Source: DATJLY01 sp963773665 (lineage in GTDB: Bacteria; Pseudomonadota; Alphaproteobacteria; ATCC43930; CGMCC-115725). Taken from it: a stretch of 64,000 nucleotides of DNA. A program made the position numbers and the translations under genes. This document shows positions 8,917 to 16,386 of the stretch, one piece after another. Where the stretch lies: assembly GCA_963773665.1 (NCBI GenBank), contig CAVZBZ010000001.1, positions 1,364,001-1,428,000 of the forward strand, in the 5' to 3' direction. Below the pieces are notes generated by a model that was given only the letters and a program-made list of their open reading frames with translations, did not search any database and was not told the origin of the DNA. Within the stretch, counting starts at the first letter, position 1, and every line of letters begins with the position of its first letter.

Positions 8917-9550
8917 CGCGGTTTGTCAGGATTTCGATCGCCAACGGTTTGAGACGATAATTGTTGCACGCGTTGAACAGGATGGGGCAGTTGGAAATGG
9001 CGACGATCTGCGGCACGAGCGCGCGGAGTGTCATGTGGTCGCCGGGCTTTCCTTTGGGCGTCCTGATCTCCCACTTTCCGTCCGGGTCGTAGCCGACGGT
9101 CATGAAGATATTGAAGCACGCATCGGTGTTGAAGCTCCACCGGTCCATGCCGTACCCGCGAATTGCAGCTTCGAGGTTCGCCTGGCAATTCGGCTTGCCC
9201 GCGGCAATCGGACCGTAGCGCACGATGTTCATGTGCTCGCTGCAGTAGCCGCCGCCGCAATAATTCTCGCCGGTGAGGTCGTCTTCGATCTCCCACATCG
9301 CACGCGTGCAGTTGCTGTAAAGCACGTGCGGCGCGGTCAGCTTCCAGCTCAGATTTACGGCGCGGCTCGCCAGCATCGAGAGCATCTCGCGGACGTCGTC
9401 GCCGCTGAAGGAGATGAGGTCGGCGACCTGCTCGCCCTCGGGCTGGGTGAGGCGCAATCGCTGACCCGCGGCGATCTCGAAACTGATGGTGCCGGCCGGC
9501 GCAAGCGTGACCGGCACGTCCGGCCGCAGAATCGCGGTTGCGCGGCTCAT
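8912..9550 (-). CDS. DUF1989 / urea carboxylase-associated family protein
   Basis: 212 residues. It shows the family's features: a cupin-like core with GQRLRLTQPEGEQVADLISF near residue 30, the Cys-rich stretch SNCTRAMWEIEDDLTGENYCGG followed by CSEHMN, and FNTDACFNIFM. Proteins of this family are associated with urea carboxylase and guanidine metabolism, but many occur in other settings, and here the partner is an amidohydrolase. The start ATG overlaps the stop of that amidohydrolase gene by four bases (ATGA), so the two are coupled. Substrate unknown. Confidence 0.8.
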   Translation of the reverse strand: MSRATAILRPDVPVTLAPAGTISFEIAAGQRLRLTQPEGEQVADLISFSGDDVREMLSMLASRAVNLSWKLTAPHVLYSNCTRAMWEIEDDLTGENYCGGGYCSEHMNIVRYGPIAAGKPNCQANLEAAIRGYGMDRWSFNTDACFNIFMTVGYDPDGKWEIRTPKGKPGDHMTLRALVPQIVAISNCPILFNACNNYRLKPLAIEILTNRG

Positions 9551-10503
9551 GGTGAAATGCCTTTCCCTTGCAAACGGGGAATGAGCCGGATGGCGGTGCC
9601 GCTCGCGATCGCCTGCACCTCCTGCGCGCTGAGGCCGAGTTTCTCGATGGCGCTGGCTTGGGCGCCCGGGAAGTAGGGATAGTCGGTGCCGAATGTCACC
9701 TGTGACGCGGGGACGAGCTTGAGCAAGGCGGCCATGGATGGGGCATGCGCCGCATTGGCAGTGTCGTAGTGGAGCCGCTTCAATTCGGCGTCGATACCGT
9801 TCGGAGCATAGTCGGCATGTTTGGGGTAGAACGCCCCGATGCGCCCGGCCAGCATCGGCACCGTCCCGCCGGCATGGGAAAAGAGCCATTTGATGTCGCG
9901 GTAACGGGCGAATGCGCCGCGCAGCAGCAGGCTTACGACGGCGCGCGTCGTGTCATGCGGGACCTCGATCACGGCGGGAAAGGTGCCGACGCTGATATTG
10001 GCGCAACAGGCCGCGACGAGAGGATGAAAATAGACGACGGCCTTTCGCCGATTGAGCTCTACGAACACCGGCTGATAGACGGGATCGCCGGGCCATTTGT
10101 CGCCATAATTTGTCTGCAGCCCCACGCCGTCCGCCTGGAGCGTGTCGAACGCGTAGTGCAGCTCCTCGAGCGTGTCGTCGATGTCGAGCATCGGCAAGGT
10201 CGCGAAGAGGCCGAAGCGGCCGGGATAATCGCGCACCATCCTCGCGCCGTAGTCGTTGCACACCCGCGCCATCCGGGTTGCCGCCGCTTCATCCTGGTTG
10301 AACCACAGGCCCGGCGTGGACGGCAGCGAGAGAATGGCGGAGCGGATGCCGTTTCGGTCCATTTCCTCGACCGATCTGTCGGGCGTCCAGTCGTATTGCA
10401 CGGGATGATGCGGCGCCTTGTGCCGATCGTCCCATTGGTTCCACGCCGCCTGATATTCCGGCGCGTAGAAATGATGGTGTGTGTCGATAAACTGCTCTGC
10501 CAT
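9547..10503 (-). CDS. Amidohydrolase-2 family (ACMSD-like) hydrolase or decarboxylase
   Basis: 318 residues from MAEQFIDTHHHFYAPEY. The first metal-binding motif HHHF, the mid-protein FHPLVAACC, the FSHAGG motif near residue 210 and the FGTDYPYF motif near residue 280 are those of the PF04909 TIM-barrel family, which includes aminocarboxymuconate-semialdehyde decarboxylase and related aromatic-acid decarboxylases. These use a single divalent metal. It is the first gene of a two-gene minus-strand operon with the DUF1989 gene. It diverges from the luciferase-like monooxygenase operon over 92 bp of shared promoter DNA, suggesting one pathway under joint control. Confidence 0.85.
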   Translation of the reverse strand: MAEQFIDTHHHFYAPEYQAAWNQWDDRHKAPHHPVQYDWTPDRSVEEMDRNGIRSAILSLPSTPGLWFNQDEAAATRMARVCNDYGARMVRDYPGRFGLFATLPMLDIDDTLEELHYAFDTLQADGVGLQTNYGDKWPGDPVYQPVFVELNRRKAVVYFHPLVAACCANISVGTFPAVIEVPHDTTRAVVSLLLRGAFARYRDIKWLFSHAGGTVPMLAGRIGAFYPKHADYAPNGIDAELKRLHYDTANAAHAPSMAALLKLVPASQVTFGTDYPYFPGAQASAIEKLGLSAQEVQAIASGTAIRLIPRLQGKGISP

Positions 10504-10595
10504 TTTTCTTCCCTCCGGCTCGCTCGGCTCCGTAATCGGCCTGTCCTTGCGCAACCGCGGCGTCGGGATGAGACTGTGCCCGAGAGGAGCAGATG

Positions 10596-11654
10596 ATGCA
10601 ATTCGGCCTCAATTTCTTTCCCTGCCTCAGCCCCGCGCAGAAGCCGGCTGAGCAGTATTTTCGCGAGGCCATGCATCTTATCGGGCTCGCGGACGAGCTG
10701 GGCTACGTCCATATCCGCCAGGTCGAGCATTATTTCGGCCCCTATGGCGGCTACAGCCCCAATCCCATTGTGTTTCTCTCCGCCGCGGCGCAGCACACTC
10801 GGCGCGCGCGCCTTGTGACCGGCGCCGTTCTGCCCGCGTTCAACAACCCGCTGAAGCTCGCGGGCGAGATCGGCATGCTCGACGGGATCAGCGGTGGAAG
10901 ACTCGATGTCGGCTTCGCGCGCGCCTTCCTGCCGCACGAGTTCCGACATTTCGGCGTCAGCCTCGATGACAGCCGGCGCCGCTTCGCGGAAGGCGTGGCG
11001 CAGATCAAGTTGCTGCTCGAGCGGGAGAACGTATCCTCCGCGGGGCAATTTCACAGCTTCCGCGACGTCACGTCGTACCCGCGTCCGACCCAGCGCCCGC
11101 ATCCGCCCATCTGGGTCGCAGCGACCGGCACGCCGCAGACCTTCGAGGAAACGGGACGCGCGGGCTATAGCATCATGACCATCCCGCTCGAGCCGCGTCG
11201 CATGCGCGAGCTCATCGGGATATATCGCGAGGCATGGCGCTCGGCGGGGCATCCCGGGCGCGGCACGGTGATGAGCAATTTCATCATGTGCTGCCTGCCG
11301 TCGCGCGAGGAGGCTTACGCGCTCGCGCGCGAGCCCACCAACGGCCATCTGCAGGGCGTGGCCGCAGCAGCCGCCGATTGGGGCAAGGGCGCCAGTACCA
11401 AAGATTATCCCGGCTACGACCGGATGATCGCGCAGATCAGCAAGGAGACGTTCGAGGACCAGGTCGCGAAGGGCGTCGGCCTCGTCGGTAAGCCATCGGA
11501 TGTCATCGCCATGGCGGAGACCTATGCCGCCGAGGTCGGAGGCCTCGAAAGCGCGTCGCTGCACGTCGTGCCCTCGACCATGCCGGTCGAGGTGGCAGAG
11601 CGGTCGATGCGGCACTTCGCCGCCGAAGCGATGCCGCGATTGGCCGCGCTCTGA
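10596..11654 (+). CDS. LLM-class flavin-dependent oxidoreductase
   Basis: 352 residues of the bacterial-luciferase-like TIM-barrel family (MQFGLNFFPCLSPAQKPAEQY at the N-terminus, GRLDVGFARAFLPHEF near residue 105, PHPPIWVAATGTPQTFEETG near 170). These enzymes use reduced FMN or F420 and usually oxygenate small organic compounds. An AGGAG Shine-Dalgarno favours the second of two tandem ATGs (10596 over 10593). It is followed 10 bp later by an HsaA-like flavoprotein and is divergent from the amidohydrolase-DUF1989 operon. The substrate is not predictable here. Confidence 0.85.
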   Translation: MQFGLNFFPCLSPAQKPAEQYFREAMHLIGLADELGYVHIRQVEHYFGPYGGYSPNPIVFLSAAAQHTRRARLVTGAVLPAFNNPLKLAGEIGMLDGISGGRLDVGFARAFLPHEFRHFGVSLDDSRRRFAEGVAQIKLLLERENVSSAGQFHSFRDVTSYPRPTQRPHPPIWVAATGTPQTFEETGRAGYSIMTIPLEPRRMRELIGIYREAWRSAGHPGRGTVMSNFIMCCLPSREEAYALAREPTNGHLQGVAAAAADWGKGASTKDYPGYDRMIAQISKETFEDQVAKGVGLVGKPSDVIAMAETYAAEVGGLESASLHVVPSTMPVEVAERSMRHFAAEAMPRLAAL

Positions 11655-11664
11655 GGCGAAGGCG

Positions 11665-12846
11665 ATGCAGCCCACGACAGACGAGCTTTACGCCCGCGCG
11701 GAGGCGCTTCTGCCCGCGATTCGTGCCGCGGCAGAGTCAAATGAGCGCAATCGTGTCGTCGCGCCGAACCTCATCGCGCAGATCCGCGAAGCCGAGTTGT
11801 TCCGCATCATGGTGCCGCGGCGCTTTGGCGGCTACGAGCAGGACTGTGAGCTCGCACTGCGCATCGCCATCGCGTTTTCGGGAAGCTGCGCCTCGACGGG
11901 CTGGTGCGCCGTCGCTGGCATCGTCCATCCGGGTCTGCTCGCGGGCTTTCCGCTCGAAGCGCAGCATGAGATTTGGGACGCGGGGCCCGACCCTTACGTC
12001 TGCGGCTCCTACGCGCCGGCGGGGCGTGCCGTGCCGGAGCAGGGCGGCTATCGCCTCTCCGGCACATTCGCATTCGCCAGCGGGTGCGATCATGCTGAAT
12101 GGGCGGTGGTCGGGGCTCTGATCGCGGAACCCGGAAAGCCGCAGGCGGCGCCGCATTTCATCCTCGTCCCGCCCACCGATTATAGGATCGAGGACAACTG
12201 GTTCACCTCCGGCCTTTCCGGTACGGGCAGCAAGAACCTTGTCATCGAGGGTACTTTCGTTCCGCCCCACCGCATGCTTTCGTTCGCCGCAGCGACGAGC
12301 GGCGACACGCCGGGCAGCAAGCTTCACGATAATCCGCTCTATCGGATTCCGCTGCTCGCCTATTTCCCGCCGGTGCTCGCGGCGACCGCCGTGGGGGCGG
12401 CCAAGGGCGCGCTTGCCAATTACATCGAGACGATCCGCGTTCGCGAGACGCGCGGGGCGGTCGCGGGCGGCAATGTGCGCATGGCGGAACTTGGCACCAT
12501 TCAGTTGCGTCTCGCAGACGCTGCGGCCGCGGTCGATGCCGCCGAGACCATCCTATTTCGCGACATCGGCATGGTGACCCGGAAGGCGCGCGCGGGCCAA
12601 CCAATCACGATCGACGACCGCATCGCCTGCCGCCGCGGCCATGCCTATGCAACGAAGCTCGCCATCGCAGCGGTCGAAGCTCTCAACGCCTCGACCGGCG
12701 GCAACGGGCTCTTCCTGCACAATTTGGTGCAGCGGGCGTGGCGCGACGCGAATGCCGTCGGACGCCATATCAGCCTCAATTGGGATACGGTCGGGACCAT
12801 GTACGGCCAGCACGCGTTGGGATTGGAGCCGCGCGGCCAGTACTGA
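11665..12846 (+). CDS. Flavin-dependent monooxygenase, HsaA / acyl-CoA dehydrogenase-like
   Basis: 393 residues with the acyl-CoA-dehydrogenase fold: an N-terminal helical domain (RIMVPRRFGGYEQDCE), a central beta domain (YRLSGTFAFASGCDHAEWAVVGA, then LSGTGSKNLVIEGTFVPPHRM) and a C-terminal domain ending HISLNWDTVGTMYGQHALGLEPRGQY. This layout is that of the oxygenase component of two-component aromatic hydroxylases (HsaA, HpaB-C2-like), which take reduced flavin from a separate reductase. No reductase gene is seen nearby. It lies 10 bp behind the luciferase-like gene. Downstream, the stop codon abuts the remnant of another gene. Confidence 0.85.
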   Translation: MQPTTDELYARAEALLPAIRAAAESNERNRVVAPNLIAQIREAELFRIMVPRRFGGYEQDCELALRIAIAFSGSCASTGWCAVAGIVHPGLLAGFPLEAQHEIWDAGPDPYVCGSYAPAGRAVPEQGGYRLSGTFAFASGCDHAEWAVVGALIAEPGKPQAAPHFILVPPTDYRIEDNWFTSGLSGTGSKNLVIEGTFVPPHRMLSFAAATSGDTPGSKLHDNPLYRIPLLAYFPPVLAATAVGAAKGALANYIETIRVRETRGAVAGGNVRMAELGTIQLRLADAAAAVDAAETILFRDIGMVTRKARAGQPITIDDRIACRRGHAYATKLAIAAVEALNASTGGNGLFLHNLVQRAWRDANAVGRHISLNWDTVGTMYGQHALGLEPRGQY

Positions 12847-13146
12847 AAGACCAATGGGAAATTCTGGAAGAAAGTACGACGTTCCGGTCACATTGCCGCC
12901 CGGCCGGGCGAGGCCGGATACGAGACCCAAAGCCACGGCGTCGCCGACCGTTGCAAAGACGATTGGGATTGTCGTCGTCGCGCGCTTGGCGGCCAAAACT
13001 CCCGGGGTCGCGTACGCGACAATGACGTTAACTTTCAGATCGACCAACTGGGCGGCTAGCTCCGCAAGCTGGTCGTCCATCCTTTCGGGTCGAGTTACCA
13101 CGCTGAAAGCGGCTGGAGGTGTGTTCGATCGCAGGTCGCCGTGCAT
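12846..13146 (-). pseudogene. Remnant of an ABC_sub_bind (TrpX/DUF534-like) binding protein
   Basis: On the minus strand about 75 residues read as the central part of a family very abundant in alphaproteobacteria: LAELAAQLVDLKVNVIVAYA, then TTTIPIVFATVGDAVALGLV and SGLARPGGNVTGTSYFLPEF. The signal peptide, N-terminal lobe and everything after this block are missing. The homology ends within a few bases of the stop codon of the convergent flavin monooxygenase gene. The piece is therefore a decayed fragment, not a functional gene. The in-frame extension past 12846 is antisense to the monooxygenase gene and has no family resemblance. Confidence 0.65.
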
Positions 13147-13291
13147 CCGTTCAATGTCGCTTATGAGTCAAATTGCGAAGAACGGCGGCCTTCGAATCGC
13201 GCACAAGCGTCCGGGAAGCCCCGCAAGGGCACGATCCCGTAGCCAGGCGGCCGGAGGGCGCGGCCGGTGGGGCGCGCCGCCGGTGATCGCC

Positions 13292-13305
13292 TTGATGCAG
13301 ATCAA
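13292..13305 (+). promoter_or_regulatory. Perfect FNR/FixK box with -10 element in front of a candidate sRNA
   Basis: The site is TTGATGCAGATCAA, inside a longer palindrome CCTTGATGCAGATCAAGG less one base. If bound at -41.5, transcription would start at about 13340. The matching -10 hexamer TAGAAG (13328-13333) has four of six consensus bases. The predicted start is directly before a two-hairpin element. Confidence 0.7.
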
Positions 13306-13339
13306 GGCATGGCGGAGTGGATGGCCATAGAAGAATTGG

Positions 13340-13403
13340 TGTCGCGCCGTCCCCCGGCGCGACTCTCCGCGAGGCCCCGTCTCCCCCCGGCGGGGCCTCT
13401 TTT
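13340..13403 (+). ncRNA. Candidate FNR/FixK-controlled small RNA with two hairpins
   Basis: A 9-bp perfect hairpin (GTCGCGCCG, loop TCCCC, CGGCGCGAC; 13341-13363) is followed by TCTCCGC and a second perfect 9-bp hairpin (GAGGCCCCG, 11-nt C-rich loop, CGGGGCCTC; 13371-13399), then TTTT. The second is a textbook rho-independent terminator on the plus strand. The predicted start from the upstream FNR/FixK box is 13340, giving an RNA of about 64 nt. Both loops and the linker carry UCCCC or CUCC motifs able to pair with Shine-Dalgarno sequences, a feature of known alphaproteobacterial anti-SD sRNAs. The other reading is a leader attenuator for the LOG gene, which starts 17 bp after the T-run. No RNA family was checked. 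Confidence 0.55.
13371..13403 (+). terminator. Rho-independent terminator
   Basis: Perfect 9-bp GC-rich stem (GAGGCCCCG / CGGGGCCTC) followed by four T on the plus strand. It ends the candidate sRNA and would also stop read-through from the flavin monooxygenase operon before the LOG gene. Confidence 0.75.
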
Positions 13404-13419
13404 CGTGATAAACTCCGGC

Positions 13420-14250
13420 ATGCCCGACAATTCGCCACAGAAGAATTCACCGAGCTATATCCTGCCAGTCGCCGACACCCCGTTTCTGCTACGCGACGAA
13501 ATGCGCGACATCCGCTTCGCGCTCGAGTACGCGAAGGCGGAGCTGCTCCTGCGCGACTGGGGCATCCGCTCGACCATCGTCGTGTTCGGCAGCGCGCGGA
13601 CGCCGTCGCCGGAATCTCTCGCCGCCGCCCGCGCGGCGGCGCAAAGCGAGGGCGAGCGGGCGCGCGTCGAGCGTCTCGCCGCGCGTTCCGCCCATTACGA
13701 GGCCGCCCGCGCCTTCGGCCGGATCGCGTCGCAGCGTGGCGGCGCGTTCGCGCCGCACCACCGCTGGCGCGACAACGTGATCGCGACGGGCGGCGGCCCC
13801 GGCATCATGGAGGCGGCCAACCGCGGCGCCTTCGAGATCGGCGCGCCCAGCATCGGCTACAACATCACCCTGCCGATGGAGCAGGAGCCGAACCCCTACA
13901 CCACGCCCGAGCTCACCTTCCGCTTCCATTATTTCGCCATGCGCAAGATGCACCTTGCCATGCGCGCCAATGCGCTCGTGGTATTTCCGGGCGGCTTCGG
14001 CACGTTCGACGAGCTGTTCGAGATCCTGAACCTGGTGCAGACCGGCAAGGCGCCGAAGCTGCCGATCGTCCTCTTCGACAAGGCGTATTGGCGCAAGGTC
14101 ATCGATTTCGACGCGCTCGCCGAGGAGGAAATGGTGAGCCGGGAGGACTGCGCGCTGTTCGACTTCGCCGACACGGCGGAAGAGGCATGGGCCACGCTCG
14201 TCTTGCGTGGCCTGACGGCGCACGGCGAAGGCCCGGAACCGCCTCTCTGA
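13420..14250 (+). CDS. LOG-family (TIGR00730-type) Rossmann-fold protein
   Basis: 276 residues. The family motifs are clear: VVFGSARTPSPES near residue 60, GGGPGIMEAANRGA near 130 and PGGFGTFDELFEIL near 190. LOG proteins are nucleotide 5'-monophosphate phosphoribohydrolases that release cytokinin-like bases or act on AMP-type nucleotides; the larger bacterial forms such as this are less well defined. The start ATG comes 17 bp after a strong terminator. A GATAAA at 13406-13411 could serve as its own -10, so expression may be independent of the FNR-box promoter or depend on read-through. Confidence 0.85.
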   Translation: MPDNSPQKNSPSYILPVADTPFLLRDEMRDIRFALEYAKAELLLRDWGIRSTIVVFGSARTPSPESLAAARAAAQSEGERARVERLAARSAHYEAARAFGRIASQRGGAFAPHHRWRDNVIATGGGPGIMEAANRGAFEIGAPSIGYNITLPMEQEPNPYTTPELTFRFHYFAMRKMHLAMRANALVVFPGGFGTFDELFEILNLVQTGKAPKLPIVLFDKAYWRKVIDFDALAEEEMVSREDCALFDFADTAEEAWATLVLRGLTAHGEGPEPPL

Positions 14251-14259
14251 GCTAGGTCA

Positions 14260-15532
14260 ATGCCCGCAGCGATTCAAGGCGGCCCGGCGGACGAACCCGG
14301 CACCTTCGCCCAGTCGCTCAACCTGCTTCGCACGCGGCGTTTCGGCACGTTCTGCTTTGCCAGCCTGCTGTCGAACCTGGGCACCTGGGCGCAACAGGTT
14401 GCCGAACCGTGGCTTTTGCTGAGCCTCGGCGCGTCGTCATTCCTTATCGGACTCGACTCGTTCGCAACCGCCGCGCCGGTCTGGATCTTGACCCTGATGG
14501 GCGGGATCTTGGCGGACCGCGCCGACCGCCGCCTTGTGATTCTCGGTCTGCCAGTCGGCGCAGATGCTGTGCCCGGTCCTGCTGGTCATCCTGCTGCTGA
14601 CGGGCGTCGTGAGCCCATGGATGGTCATTACGCTTTCCACCGTGGTCGGCGTCACCGATGCGCTGTCGATGCCTTCGTTCCAGTCGATCGTCCCGTCGAT
14701 CGTCGAGCACGATCAGATCCCGTCGGCGATCGCGCTCAATGCGACGCAGTTCAATCTCTCGCGCGTCATCGGTCCGGCGATCGCCGGCGTGCTGATGGCA
14801 AGCGTGGGTGCGGTTGGGTGCTTTGCCCTGAACGCCGTGTCCTATCTGCCCTTCATCTGGGTGGCATTGTGGATTTTGCCGCGTGGCGGCCGCATCACGG
14901 CTGCTGCCCCGTCCGGCGACGAGACCCATTCCTTTGCGGGCATCGGCGAGATCGCCCGCACGCCACATCTGCGCGGCGCGCTGGTAACGGCTCTTCTCAC
15001 CAGCACCTTGTGCGGGCCGCTCATCGTATTTTGTCCGGTGCTCGTCAAGACTGCGCTCCACGGCGGCATCGGCGACTTCAGCTTTTCGATCGGCGCGTTC
15101 GGAATCGGCGGATTGCTGGGCGCGACGGCGCTTCTCGGCGTCGATGCGGGCCGCGACCGGCGCCGCATCAGCTCGGGCTTTGCGGCGGGGTATGGCGCGC
15201 TCTTGGTGCTCGTCGCACTCAACCCTTTCGTCTCGGCGCTGCCGGTGCTGTTCGCGCTCGCGGGACTGTCGATGACGGTCAGCAACACGTCGGCGAACAC
15301 GCTGCTGCAAGCTACGACCCATGCCTCGCTGCGCGGCGAAACGGCCGGGCTCTACATGCTCGCCATGCGCGGCGGGGTTTCGGTCGGGAGCCTCGTCACG
15401 GGCCTGTCGGCGACCTTGCTCGGCATCCGCGAGGCATTGGTGATCAACGGCCTCATCGCGGTCGCGGCGCACCTCGTCGTCGGCCGCCAATGGTTCCGCG
15501 CGCCGATGCCGGGCCTCGCGGCGGAACGCTAG
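14260..15532 (+). pseudogene. MFS transporter (MFS_3/EntS-like), frameshifted
   Basis: The first 96 codons (to ADRADRRLVILG at about 14547) carry the N-terminal MFS helices with RFGTFCFASLLSNLGTWAQQ and WLLLSLGASSFLIGLDS. The rest, from CQSAQMLCPVLLVILLL to the stop at 15532, is one base out of phase. An extra C at about 14548 (GGTCTGC) explains the shift; without it the two parts join as LVILGCQSAQML. The full product would be about 420 residues with 12 helices, similar to drug or siderophore exporters with the ALNATQFNLSRVIGPAIAG motif. It is 9 bp behind the LOG gene. It may be a recent mutation or a sequencing error. Confidence 0.75.
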
Positions 15533-15567
15533 CCGGTCTTCGGCTCTCGTCTCTCCGCGGCGCCCTG

Positions 15568-16386
15568 CTATTTCACAAGAAGCAGGTCGGTTCGGCCATC
15601 GGCAAGCAATTCGGCGGCAACATATGTACCAACATCGTTCGCCAGCACTACGACGAGAGCGGGCTTGTGACGGGCAAGCAAATCTCGCAACGCGGATTGA
15701 TCCTTGGCAGCCGGCGCTTTTGTGATGTGCGTTCTCTGGCCGGCCCGGAAAATACGCTCGATCGCTTCCTCGGACTCTCGCAGGCTTGCGCTGTCTCCGG
15801 CGATGACAACGTCCTCGTCATCCTCGGCGAGCGCCGCAGTCGCTGACAGGACCTTTTCACGCTCGCCGTCGCTCTCCGGAAGCAGAACCAGGATGCCCGT
15901 CGCGTCGCCTCCGCGACTTCTCAGCAAGACGGTGCCGGAGAACGCGGCAGGGCTCTTTGCCCAGGCCGCGCGCGGCCGCCAGGCGCCCGAGAACGCCCGT
16001 GCCGTCGCTTCGACCACCAGGATGTCGCCTGCTTCCGTGGAAAGCGACGTCGCCGACGGCAGATCGCGGACACTCCCGAATGTCCATGTCAGGCCGCGCT
16101 CAGCCGCCGCTTGCGCGACCGCGCGTCTCATGCCGGCGCTGCGCGCGGACGACAGGCTCGCAAGGTCGCCCGCCGTGAGCTCCTCGGTTATGGCCGCGCA
16201 TGACAGGCTTACGTGCTGGCCGAACGGCAAGGCCGCAAACCGGCGAAGATTCTCGTCCTCGATGAAGACGCCATGCAATGCGGCACGCCAGCGCCCGGCA
16301 AGCGACGCCGCCTCGGACACGGCGAGGCGGATGTCGCAGGCGGCGTCGCACAGCAGCACGACTCGTTTATACGGCTGCTCAGTCAT
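15568..16386 (-). CDS. Universal-stress-protein-like protein, last gene of the ArcC-Lon operon
   Basis: 272 residues starting at MTEQPYKRVVLLCDAACD. The N-terminal half resembles a UspA-type fold (RVVLLCDA, then AALHGVFIEDENLRRFAALP), and the C-terminal half has a second nucleotide-binding-like part (TGILVLLPESDGEREKVL). The classical UspA GxxG(S/T) ATP motif is not evident, so ATP binding is doubtful. The start overlaps the stop of the Lon-type protease gene by eight bases, which shows it belongs to that operon. Role by context: a stress or low-oxygen accessory factor. Confidence 0.6.
   Translation of the reverse strand: MTEQPYKRVVLLCDAACDIRLAVSEAASLAGRWRAALHGVFIEDENLRRFAALPFGQHVSLSCAAITEELTAGDLASLSSARSAGMRRAVAQAAAERGLTWTFGSVRDLPSATSLSTEAGDILVVEATARAFSGAWRPRAAWAKSPAAFSGTVLLRSRGGDATGILVLLPESDGEREKVLSATAALAEDDEDVVIAGDSASLRESEEAIERIFRAGQRTHITKAPAAKDQSALRDLLARHKPALVVVLANDVGTYVAAELLADGRTDLLLVK

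Noticed and set aside
12553..12846. Continuation of the ABC_sub_bind fragment
   Set aside because: The minus-strand frame stays open but is simply antisense to the flavin monooxygenase gene.
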